DNA from: Planctomycetota bacterium
Lineage (GTDB): Bacteria > Planctomycetota > UBA1135
Direction of reading: 5' to 3'
Assembly: GCA_024229395.1 (NCBI GenBank)
Contig: JAAESM010000045.1
Span: 62,001 to 126,000, forward strand
Length of the DNA: 64,000 nucleotides
In this document: positions 9,158 through 16,863 of the stretch, piece after piece
Layout of the letters: each line of letters starts with the position of its first letter
Position numbering within the stretch: the first letter of the stretch is position 1
The notes under the pieces: model-generated
Seen by the model: the letters and a program-made list of their open reading frames with translations, nothing else
Database searches by the model: none
What the model was told of the DNA's origin: nothing
Position numbers and translations under genes: made by a program

Positions 9158-11680
9158 ATGTCTGACTACGATTTCAAAGCAATCGAAGCCCGCTGGCAAG
9201 CCGCCTGGCGGGAAAACAACACTTTTGCCACTCCTGGACCGGGTGATGAGGGTTTTGATGCCTCCAAGCCCAAGTACTACGTGCTGGATATGTTCCCGTA
9301 TCCATCCGGCGCTGGCTTGCATGTGGGCCACCCCAAGGGCTACACCGCCACCGACATCACCGCGCGCTACAAGCGCCATCGCGGTTTCAACGTGCTGCAC
9401 CCAATGGGTTGGGATGCTTTCGGCTTGCCGGCCGAGCAATACGCGATCCAGACCGGCACGCACCCGGCGGTCACCACTGAGGCGAATGTGAACAACTTCC
9501 GCAGTCAGTTGCAGGCCTTGGGCTTCAGCTATGACTGGAATCGTGAAGTCAACACCACCGATCCAAACTACTACAAGTGGACTCAATGGATCTTCAAGCA
9601 GTTGTACAACAAAGGCTTGGCTTATCAGTCCGAGGTGCCGGTGTGGTGGTGTGAAGAGTTGGGCACCGTGTTGGCCAACGAGGAAGTGATCGATGGGCGT
9701 TCCGAACGCGGCAGTTATCCCTGCGTGAAGAAGCCGTTGCGTCAATGGATGTTCAAGATCACCGAGTACGCCGATCGTTTGTTGGCCGACTTGGATGGTT
9801 TGGATTGGCCAGATTCGGTCAAGGCCATGCAGCGTGAGTGGATCGGTCGTTCCGAAGGCGCCGAGTTGCACTTCCAGCCCGCTAACGCCGACGGCACCGA
9901 AGTGGGGGATGCCTTCACCGTCTTCACCACACGCCCGGACACCTTGTTCGGTGCAACCTTCTGCGTGTTGTCGCCGGAGCATCCTTTGGTGGATGTGATT
10001 ACCGCTCCTGAGCAGAAGCAGGCGATCGCGGAATACCGTGAGCAAGCCACGCGTAAGTCCGAGTTGGAACGCGCTGAGTTGCAGAAGGATAAGACCGGTG
10101 TGTTCACCGGCGCTTATGCCTTGAACCCGATCTTTCCCGAAGGCGATCCGCGCCGCTTGATCCCGATCTGGACTGCCGATTATGTGCTGATGAGCTACGG
10201 CACCGGCGCGATCATGTGCGTGCCCGATGGCGATGAACGTGATCACGAGTTCGCCGAGAAGTATGAGTTGGAGATTCGTCAGATCTTGGATGGTGACAAG
10301 ATGGTCAACTCCGACTTCTTGGATGGCATGACCAAGGAAGATTCCATCCCGGCGATGATCAAATGGCTGGAAGATAAGGGTTTAGGCACCGGCAAGGTCA
10401 ACTTCCGTTTGCGCGATTGGTTGTTCAGCCGTCAGCGCTACTGGGGCGAGCCTTTCCCGATCTTGCACGAGATCGGTGCCACGGGAGAACGTACCGGCGA
10501 GATCAAGTTGGCCGCCGATGAAGACTTGCCCGTGTCCTTGCCGGAATTGGAAGACTTCACACCCGCTGCTGGCGGCGAGCCGCCATTGGCACGCGCCACC
10601 GATTGGGTGACGGTGGTCGATAAGGATGGCAAGACCTGGAAACGCGAAGTCAACTCAATGCCACAGTGGGCCGGTTCCTGCTGGTATTACTTGCGCTTCT
10701 TGGATCCGCATAACACTGGTGCCGCTTGGGACCGTGAGAAAGAAGACTACTGGATGCCGGTCGACCTGTATGTCGGTGGTGCCGAGCATGCGGTGTTGCA
10801 CTTGTTGTACGCACGTTTCTGGCACAAGGTCTTGTTCGATTGTGGGCTGGTTACGCATGCGGAACCATTCCAGAAGTTGGTCAACCAAGGCATGGTGCAA
10901 TCTTATGCCTTCAAGAACTCGGTGGGTGTCTTGGTACCGATCGATGAAGTCACCGAAAACGAAGACGGCAGCTTCACCGCAGACAAGACTGGTGAATCGG
11001 TCGAGCGATTGACCGCCAAGATGTCAAAGTCCTTGCGCAACGTCATCAACCCCGATGATGTGATCATTCAGTACGGCGCCGACACCATGCGCTTGTACGA
11101 GGCCTTCATGGGCCCTGTGACCGCCAGTGCACCATGGAACCCACGTGACTTGCCTGGCGTATTCCGCTTCCTGCAGCGCACTTGGCGAGTCTTCGAGATG
11201 GGCATCGGCAGCGACAGCAACAACGATGTCGAGCGCGCCATGCATCAGGCGATCAAGAAGGTCGGCAATGACTTGGAGCAAATGGGCTACAACACTGCGA
11301 TTGCCGGCATGATGGAGTTCATCAATGCCGCAACCAAGGCCAAGACTCCGTTGACTTCCGAACAGGCTGCGAACTTCAGCATCTTGCTGGAGCCTTTTGC
11401 TCCGCACTTGGCTGAAGAGCTATGGGCCCTGACCGGTCAGTCCGGTGAGTTGGCTTATGCGGCTTGGCCTGAGTTTGATGAATCCAAGCTGGTCGCTGAC
11501 ACCATTGAAGTCCCTGTGCAGATCAACGGTAAGTTGCGTGCACGTGCAGTAGTTGCTCCAGGTGTTTCCAAGGATGACTTGGAAGCTGCCGCCCGTGAAG
11601 TGATCGCCGAGCACTTACAGGGCGAGATCCGCAAGGTCATCGTGGTTCCTGGGCGAATGGTCAACTTCGTGGTTGGCTAG
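9158..11680 (+). CDS. leuS: Leucyl-tRNA synthetase
   Basis: About 840-residue class I synthetase. I chose the ATG at 9158 ([13 protein letters not shown]), which matches the usual LeuRS beginning; an in-frame ATG at 9143 would add five residues. It shows the HIGH-type motif [16 protein letters not shown], the [12 protein letters not shown] element, a CP1 editing insertion (about 220-420) with the threonine-rich [12 protein letters not shown] stretch, and KMSKS in [15 protein letters not shown]. The anticodon-binding and C-terminal domains follow, ending in ...[12 protein letters not shown]. Length is slightly shorter than E. coli LeuRS (860) and within the family range. It stands alone, divergent from tRNA-Ala/lysS. 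Confidence 0.97.
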   Translation: MSDYDFKAIEARWQAAWRENNTFATPGPGDEGFDASKPKYYVLDMFPYPSGAGLHVGHPKGYTATDITARYKRHRGFNVLHPMGWDAFGLPAEQYAIQTGTHPAVTTEANVNNFRSQLQALGFSYDWNREVNTTDPNYYKWTQWIFKQLYNKGLAYQSEVPVWWCEELGTVLANEEVIDGRSERGSYPCVKKPLRQWMFKITEYADRLLADLDGLDWPDSVKAMQREWIGRSEGAELHFQPANADGTEVGDAFTVFTTRPDTLFGATFCVLSPEHPLVDVITAPEQKQAIAEYREQATRKSELERAELQKDKTGVFTGAYALNPIFPEGDPRRLIPIWTADYVLMSYGTGAIMCVPDGDERDHEFAEKYELEIRQILDGDKMVNSDFLDGMTKEDSIPAMIKWLEDKGLGTGKVNFRLRDWLFSRQRYWGEPFPILHEIGATGERTGEIKLAADEDLPVSLPELEDFTPAAGGEPPLARATDWVTVVDKDGKTWKREVNSMPQWAGSCWYYLRFLDPHNTGAAWDREKEDYWMPVDLYVGGAEHAVLHLLYARFWHKVLFDCGLVTHAEPFQKLVNQGMVQSYAFKNSVGVLVPIDEVTENEDGSFTADKTGESVERLTAKMSKSLRNVINPDDVIIQYGADTMRLYEAFMGPVTASAPWNPRDLPGVFRFLQRTWRVFEMGIGSDSNNDVERAMHQAIKKVGNDLEQMGYNTAIAGMMEFINAATKAKTPLTSEQAANFSILLEPFAPHLAEELWALTGQSGELAYAAWPEFDESKLVADTIEVPVQINGKLRARAVVAPGVSKDDLEAAAREVIAEHLQGEIRKVIVVPGRMVNFVVG

Positions 11681-11797
11681 CCGATGGCTGAGGGGATGGG
11701 GTAACGCTAGGGCGCGCGTCAGAGTCGATACTCCGACTATGTTCAAGCGCACTGCGTTGGTCCCATCTCTCTCAGCAACAACTACTGAACTAGCGAG

Positions 11798-12221
11798 TTA
11801 AGCCCAAGTACCCGTAGCTGCGGTGGATTTGCAGTAATCACGGAAGTCACGAGCGGGGCGTCCTAGGGCTCGTTGAACGCCATCGCCGATGGACTCGTTG
11901 CGACCGTCAAGGATCTCGGTCATCAGGTCGGTGAGCATGTTGGCGAAGTCAGCGCCGACCTCGGCAGTTGCCGCAGCGCGGTAGTCGTCGGAAGAGATTG
12001 GCGGGTAGGTGACTTGACGATTGGTGACAGAATTGATTTCGTCGGTGACTTCGTCGAAGGAGAGCAGGCGGGGGCCCAGGTGGAGGGTTTTCCCAGTCGA
12101 AGGCCGGATTGGATTGGCGTGAACCGTGGCGCACGGCTTGGTTTTGAGCTTCGAAGCGTTGCACGATGCGTCGTCCGATTTTGCCGGTGGAGCCAATGAT
12201 GAGGGTTTTGCTTTGTTTCAT
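11798..12221 (-). pseudogene. Remnant of an NmrA-type NAD(P)H-dependent oxidoreductase (internal deletion and frame change)
   Basis: The front codes for a Rossmann nucleotide-binding start (MKQSKTLIIGSTGKIGRRI, ATG 12221). The back, in a different frame, codes for the typical family end: GPRLLSFDEVTDEINSVTNR, then DGRNESIGDGVQRALGR and PRDFRDYCKSTAATGTW. The two join near 12075-12085. Together they cover only about 140 residues of a family near 280, so the middle half is missing and the joint is out of frame. TATCCT lies 8 nt before the ATG, so the old promoter may persist. It is divergent from an intact AraC-type regulator, a common pairing for this oxidoreductase family. It is unlikely to yield an active enzyme. 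Confidence 0.78.
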
Positions 12222-12335
12222 GTTGACCAAGGATATGGGGAGTTCTGGGACGAACAATGGTGTTAAGTCTGTAATGATTGATGATTCGTCCAGATATTGC
12301 GTGACCAAGCGCCCTGGGGCTGCCAAGCTGGGTCC

Positions 12336-13298
12336 ATGACGCCAATCACGACCCTGCCCGCCTATGTGGACCCTCTGGGTGAGATCCTGCATGTGTTGCG
12401 TCTCAATGGCACCCTGTATTGCCGCTCGGAGTTGACCGCGCCGTGGGGCATTGAATTGCCGCCACTGGAGGACTGCATGATGTTCCATGTGGTTACCCAA
12501 GGCCAGTGCTGGCTAGAGGTCGATGGCGAAGAAGCGGTGCTGTTGGAGCAGGGCAGTCTGGCCTTGGTACCGCATGGCAAAGGACACATCATGCGCAGCG
12601 ATTTACAGGCGCAAGCACAGCCGTTGTTCGACTTACCGGTGGAGAAATTCAGTGAGCGTTATGAAGTGCTTCATCACGGCGATGGTGGTGCCTATTGCCA
12701 AACCATCTGCGTAGTCGTGCGTTTCCAACAAGCGGCAAGCGATCGCTTGATGGACTTGCTGCCGTCGGTGTTGTGCTTGGAGCCGAAGGATGACGAAGAA
12801 GGAACTTGGTTGAAGAGCACTTTGAACTTCATCTCACGTGAGGCGCAGCAACTACAACCTGGTGGCGAAACAGTGATCACACGCTTGGCTGATGTACTCG
12901 TGATTCAAATGATCCGTTCGTGGATCGATTCGGAACCGAGTGCCGATCGAGGGTGGTTCGCCGCCATTCGAGATCAGCAGATCGGGCGCGCCTTGAGCGC
13001 CATCCATCGAGACCCAGTGCGCCAATGGACGGTAGAGACCTTGGCCAAGCAAGCGAGCATGTCGCGCTCCGCCTTTTCAGCGCGATTCACTGAACTGGTC
13101 GGTGAATCCGCCATGCGCTATCTGACATGGTGGCGCATGCAACTTGCCCACATGCAACTGCGCGAATCCTCCGAACCGTTGTTCACCTTGGCATCACGCT
13201 TGGGTTATCAATCCGAAGCCGCCTTCTGCCGCGCCTTCAAACGTGTCTTCGGTGTGCCGACGGGTAGCGTGCGCCGTGCCGCCAACATCAATCCATGA
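12336..13298 (+). CDS. AraC-family transcriptional regulator with N-terminal cupin (Cupin_6)
   Basis: 320 residues from the ATG at 12336 (MTPITTLPAYVDPLGEILH). The N-terminal cupin sensor (about 10-190) shows MMFHVVTQGQCWLEVDG and LEQGSLALVPHGKGH. The C-terminal pair of helix-turn-helix units (about 215-315) includes WTVETLAKQASMSRSAFSAR and LASRLGYQSEAAFCRAFKR. Cupin_6 AraC proteins usually sit next to, and control, NAD(P)-dependent oxidoreductases. Here the divergent neighbour is such a gene but is destroyed, leaving the regulator as an orphan or as a regulator of other targets. The 114-nt divergent gap would hold its operator; I see no clear -10 box at the usual short distance. Confidence 0.88.
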   Translation: MTPITTLPAYVDPLGEILHVLRLNGTLYCRSELTAPWGIELPPLEDCMMFHVVTQGQCWLEVDGEEAVLLEQGSLALVPHGKGHIMRSDLQAQAQPLFDLPVEKFSERYEVLHHGDGGAYCQTICVVVRFQQAASDRLMDLLPSVLCLEPKDDEEGTWLKSTLNFISREAQQLQPGGETVITRLADVLVIQMIRSWIDSEPSADRGWFAAIRDQQIGRALSAIHRDPVRQWTVETLAKQASMSRSAFSARFTELVGESAMRYLTWWRMQLAHMQLRESSEPLFTLASRLGYQSEAAFCRAFKRVFGVPTGSVRRAANINP

Positions 13299-13314
13299 TT
13301 TTGCAGTCGCTCGA

Positions 13315-13320
13315 GATTAT
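13315..13320 (+). promoter_or_regulatory. Candidate -10 box GATTAT, 6 nt before ATG 13327
   Basis: GATTAT is followed by GCAATC and then the ATG of the ABC ATPase. It keeps A2 and T6 of a -10 box and the 6-nt spacing, but lacks the first T, so it is weaker than the other cases. Confidence 0.35.
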
Positions 13321-13326
13321 GCAATC

Positions 13327-14112
13327 ATGAACCGCAACCAAATGGATATCGCCATTCAAACCACTTGGCTCTCACGCCGCTTCGGCGCATTCCGTGCCGT
13401 AGATCAAGTCGACCTGAAGGTCGAACGCGGCACCTTCTATGGCTTCCTCGGCCCAAACGGCGCGGGCAAATCGACCACCATCAAGATGCTGACCGGACTG
13501 CTTGCACCAAGCGCTGGCACCATATCCGTACTTGGTCAGGATCCCTTGGATAAGGATGAAGCGCTGGTGATGAAGAGTCGCATCGGCGTGGTGCCGGAAG
13601 ATCTTGCTTTGTTCGATAACTTGAAGGCAGCCGAGTATTTGACCTTTCTCGGGCGCATGCATTCCATGCCCAAAGAGACCTTGCGTTCGCGCATTGAGGA
13701 GCTGCTGGCTTTGCTGGATCTTGAGAAGGATGCCGACAAACTCACCATCGAATACTCGCATGGCATGAAGAAGAAGCTGGCCTTGGCAGCGGCGATATTG
13801 CCGGACCCTGACTTGCTATTCCTGGATGAACCCTTCGAAGGCATCGATGCGGTCTCATCGCGCATCATCCGCAAGCTGCTGACCAACTTCATGCAGCGTG
13901 GCTCGACCATCTTCTTAACCTCGCATGTGCTGGAAATCGTCGAACGCTTGTGCACGCACGTCGGCATCATCGTCGGCGGCAAGTTGGTCGAGCAGACATC
14001 CCTTGGTGAGCTCGGTAGCGGTGGTTCGCTGGAGCAACGTTTTCTGGAAGTGGTCGGCACCGACGTCGAGCATGAGCCGCACCTTAGTTGGCTCGGTGAG
14101 GGCGGTCGTTGA
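13327..14112 (+). CDS. ABC-2 type transporter ATP-binding protein
   Basis: 261-residue ATPase of the CcmA/DrrA-like ABC-2 group. Walker A is GPNGAGKST. The signature region reads YSHGMKKKLALAAAI: the usual LSGGQ is replaced by YSHGM, a known variant in this exporter group. Walker B is LLFLDEPFEGID and the switch His is in FLTSHVLE. I chose the ATG at 13327 because a frame open from 13144 would run back into the AraC gene. The stop overlaps the start of the permease gene (14109-14112), so the pair is translationally coupled. The substrate is unknown. Confidence 0.9.
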   Translation: MNRNQMDIAIQTTWLSRRFGAFRAVDQVDLKVERGTFYGFLGPNGAGKSTTIKMLTGLLAPSAGTISVLGQDPLDKDEALVMKSRIGVVPEDLALFDNLKAAEYLTFLGRMHSMPKETLRSRIEELLALLDLEKDADKLTIEYSHGMKKKLALAAAILPDPDLLFLDEPFEGIDAVSSRIIRKLLTNFMQRGSTIFLTSHVLEIVERLCTHVGIIVGGKLVEQTSLGELGSGGSLEQRFLEVVGTDVEHEPHLSWLGEGGR

Positions 14113-15917
14113 ACGCAAGTCAGTTACGTACCATGCTGTGGATGCGTTATCGCATCCTGATGAACCGATTCCAGAAGGTCGGCAAGGTCAGCAAGTTTTT
14201 CTTGGCTTTGCTGCTGATCCTCAGCGTGGTGGTTGCGGTCGGCGGATTCGTCGGCACGCTTATGCTTGGCTTGGCGAAGTTGGAAGGTGCAGAAGCCAAA
14301 CACATCTTGTGGATCTGGTTAGGTGCGACCATCATCTTCTTGTTCTTCTGGATGGTCGGGCTGATGACGGAACTTCAGCGTTCCGACAGCATGTCGTTCA
14401 AGAACCTGCTGCACTTGCCGGTGTCCTTGGAATGGGTCTTCCTCTACAACTACATCGGTTCCTTTATTAGTTTGAGCATCCTGGTGTTCCTGCCTCCAAT
14501 GCTCGGTTTCGCTCTGGCATTGGTCTTGGTGTTCGGCGTGAAGATGCTGCTGGGGATGTTGTTGGTGTTGGGATTCTTCACCATGGTGACTGCCTTGACC
14601 TATCAGTTACGCGGTTGGCTGGCGCGCTTGATGGAAGATAAGAGGCGTGGCCGCAATATCGTGATGGGGATCACCTTCTGTTTCGTGATGATCATGCAGT
14701 TGCCGAACCTGATCAACCTCAGTGGTGGTTGGGATGACTCCGAGGCACGTAGCAAGCGTTTTGAACTGATGCTCGCTGCCGAACGCGAAGGGCCAGCTCA
14801 GGCCAAGGCGCAGGACGCCCTCGAGGCTTTCCTGATGGAGCAGAAGGAAGCCAGCGAGCAGGTCGAAAGATACGTCTCGATTGGTGCCGTGGTTGTTCCC
14901 TTCGGCTGGTTGCCTTATGGCATGAGCGCAGTCTTCGATGGCCGGTGGCTAGCTGGCTTGCTTTGCGCTGTCGGTTTGTTCGCGATCGCGACTTGGAGCT
15001 TGGCGAAATCCTATCGCGCCACCATGACCTCGATCGTTCAAGGTGGTCCCGTGCGCGATGAAGCCAGTGCATTGGCAGCGCAAGCCAAGCAAGAGAGCAA
15101 AGACGCAAGAAGGAAAAATGGCAAGCTGCCTCTGATTGAGAAGCGGATTCACGGCTTCAGTGAACAGACTTCCGCAATCGCCACTGCCGGCATTCAATCG
15201 CTGATTCGTGCACCCGAAGCCAAGATGATGTTACTGAGCCCAATCATCATGGTCGGCCTGTTCGTGATCATGTTGCTGAAGAACCCTGATCGCGCTGGAT
15301 TGGCTGATTACGGTCCCGGTATCAGCCTCGGTGCCATCGCAATGGCTATGCTCAGCCTGCAACAGCTATTGCAAAACCAATTCGGTCTGGACCGTGCAGG
15401 TTTCCGTGCTTACCTGTTGTCGCCGATCCCAAGGTATCGGATTCTGCTCGGCAAGAACTTGGCCTTGGCGCCGATCGCCTTCTGCATTGGCATGGTCGCA
15501 TTGCTGGCCTTGCAGGTCCTGGTCGGCCTGAACCTAGAGCACATGCTTGGTGCCAACTTGCAACTGCTGTCGGCTTTTCTGATCCTCAGCATGATCGGCA
15601 ATCAGATTTCGATCCTCGGGCCGATGCGCCTGAAAGAAGTCGGCATGAAGGCTTCCGGTGCCAAACTGCGGATCATCCTGCTGCAGATGCTGTCTTTCTT
15701 CTTGATCCCGATTTCCTTGGCACCATTGCTGCTGCCATGGGCCATCGAATATGGTTTCCGAGACCACGCATGGGCGACCTGGGTGCCGATCTACTTATTG
15801 CTCCAGGCCATGGAGTTGCTGGCGTTGCTGTCGATTTATCAATGGACCTTGAAACAACAAGGCGATCTACTCCAACAACGCGAGCAACAGATCCTAGAGA
15901 CCTTAACGCGAAACTGA
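14109..15917 (+). CDS. ABC-2 type transporter permease, large (602 aa)
   Basis: Polytopic inner-membrane protein. Hydrophobic segments include FFLALLLILSVVVAVGGFVG, ILWIWLGATIIFLFFWMVGL, LGMLLVLGFFTMVTALTY, GLFVIMLL and several in the last 200 residues. Between them lies a long hydrophilic middle (about 215-350). The start is the TTG at 14109, overlapping the ATPase stop, with GAGG about 7 nt upstream; the ATG at 14133 is an alternative. The size and the split into two membrane halves fit the approximately 550-600-aa ABC exporter permeases that work as one long subunit or homodimer. With the preceding ATPase it forms an exporter of unknown substrate. Confidence 0.85.
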   Translation: MNASQLRTMLWMRYRILMNRFQKVGKVSKFFLALLLILSVVVAVGGFVGTLMLGLAKLEGAEAKHILWIWLGATIIFLFFWMVGLMTELQRSDSMSFKNLLHLPVSLEWVFLYNYIGSFISLSILVFLPPMLGFALALVLVFGVKMLLGMLLVLGFFTMVTALTYQLRGWLARLMEDKRRGRNIVMGITFCFVMIMQLPNLINLSGGWDDSEARSKRFELMLAAEREGPAQAKAQDALEAFLMEQKEASEQVERYVSIGAVVVPFGWLPYGMSAVFDGRWLAGLLCAVGLFAIATWSLAKSYRATMTSIVQGGPVRDEASALAAQAKQESKDARRKNGKLPLIEKRIHGFSEQTSAIATAGIQSLIRAPEAKMMLLSPIIMVGLFVIMLLKNPDRAGLADYGPGISLGAIAMAMLSLQQLLQNQFGLDRAGFRAYLLSPIPRYRILLGKNLALAPIAFCIGMVALLALQVLVGLNLEHMLGANLQLLSAFLILSMIGNQISILGPMRLKEVGMKASGAKLRIILLQMLSFFLIPISLAPLLLPWAIEYGFRDHAWATWVPIYLLLQAMELLALLSIYQWTLKQQGDLLQQREQQILETLTRN

Positions 15918-15924
15918 TTCGCGT

Positions 15925-16569
15925 TCAGGCCTTGGTTTCGACGGCAATGACGAATTCACAAGGGCCGTGGAAGCCGTCGGCGGTTTGGTAATCACCAAGA
16001 CGTTCTTCGATCTCTTGCCAAGCTTGATCCTTCTCTTCTTCTGAGAGACCACCGAGCATCTGGTGCAAGGTGCCGAAGGATTCCTTTTCGAACTGCAAGC
16101 ATTCCTTGTCGGTGTCGAGCAGCACTGGCGCATTGATTACCCTCACTTGCACATCCTTGAAACCAGCATCCACGAAGGCTTTCTCAGGAACACCTTCGCC
16201 ACCAAGGCTGAAGGGGCCAGGCTGACCTGCGAGGGGCGGTGGCAACTGCGCGCGCCGGCGAATGATCGAGACTGGCACCGAGAAGAACTCATTCTTGTCA
16301 GCGGTGGAGTAAACCATGGCTGCCACCTTGCCACCGGGCTTCAAGGTATGAGCCATGCCGGCCAAGGCGCGTTGTTGATCCGGGAAGTAGATCATGCCGA
16401 CGCGTGAAATCACCGCATCGAAGGATGCCACTGGCAAGTCGGTCAAGCGTTCGCCATCCAAGGCCAAGGTCTCGACATTGTTGAATCCAGCTTGTTCGGA
16501 ACGTGCTGCAGCGAACTCAAGAATGCTGGGGGAGAGATCGGTTGCCAACACGCGGCCTTGTTTGCCGAT
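15925..16569 (-). pseudogene. Class I SAM-dependent methyltransferase lacking its N-terminus
   Basis: The sequence RVLATDLSPSILEFAAARSE onward is the second strand and later part of a UbiE/Methyltransf_11-type domain, with SFDAVISRVGMIYFPDQQRAL and LKPGGKVAAMVYS. Everything before it is absent: the first helices and motif I (the DxGxGxG SAM-binding loop), about 50-70 residues. In-frame sequence upstream hits a stop within about 15 codons, where the DNA becomes AT-rich. A start at GTG/TTG near 16551-16554 would give about 208 aa that cannot bind SAM normally. I read it as a 5'-truncated gene beside a rearrangement point; a new small protein from a late start cannot be excluded. Confidence 0.72.
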
Positions 16570-16728
16570 TCTACAAAAACGAATTCGAGTTAATTTTCAA
16601 GACCAATTTCTCCTTCACAACTCTCAAATCAAATCATCAACTTCAAATATCGCCTATTCCTCCCAATCGAAATCTGACTTCGGGTCGATTTCATCTTGGT
16701 CTTTGGTTACTTGGATTCGTGGGGAACC
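16570..16728. other. AT-rich non-coding segment
   Basis: Clearly more AT-rich than the flanking genes and without a convincing gene on either strand. It begins exactly where homology of the truncated methyltransferase ends and runs to the nested hairpin. It is probably the junction of a deletion or insertion. Confidence 0.5.
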
Positions 16729-16828
16729 CCGTTTGCCAGAGCAGGCGGTTCGCCAGTGGGGCCGCGTCTGAGGCGTATTCTGCCTCTGTTCAAGCCCCCG
16801 GCGTGACCGCCTGCCCAACGGCAAACGG
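16729..16828. repeat. 100-nt nested inverted repeat (multi-part hairpin)
   Basis: The arms pair in order: CCGTTTGCC/GGCAAACGG (outermost, 9 bp), GCAGGCGGT/ACCGCCTGC (9 bp), CGCC/GGCG, GGGGC/GCCCC, and an inner GAGGC/GCCTC around GTATTCT. That is about 32 pairs in 100 nt. It lies 35 nt past the stop of the 991-aa gene (minus strand), where a terminator would sit, but no T-run follows on either strand. It could be a terminator without a U-tract, a folded small RNA, or a MITE-like element. Confidence 0.7.
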
Positions 16829-16863
16829 TCACAAACCACGAACCCAACAACAACCAAAACCAA

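Noticed and set aside
9071-10246. A 391-codon open frame on minus, opposite leuS
   Set aside because: leuS is unmistakable on the other strand; the antisense frame shows no domain.
11681-11797. AGTCG/CGACT small hairpin after leuS as a terminator
   Set aside because: Only five base pairs and no T-run; not enough to call.
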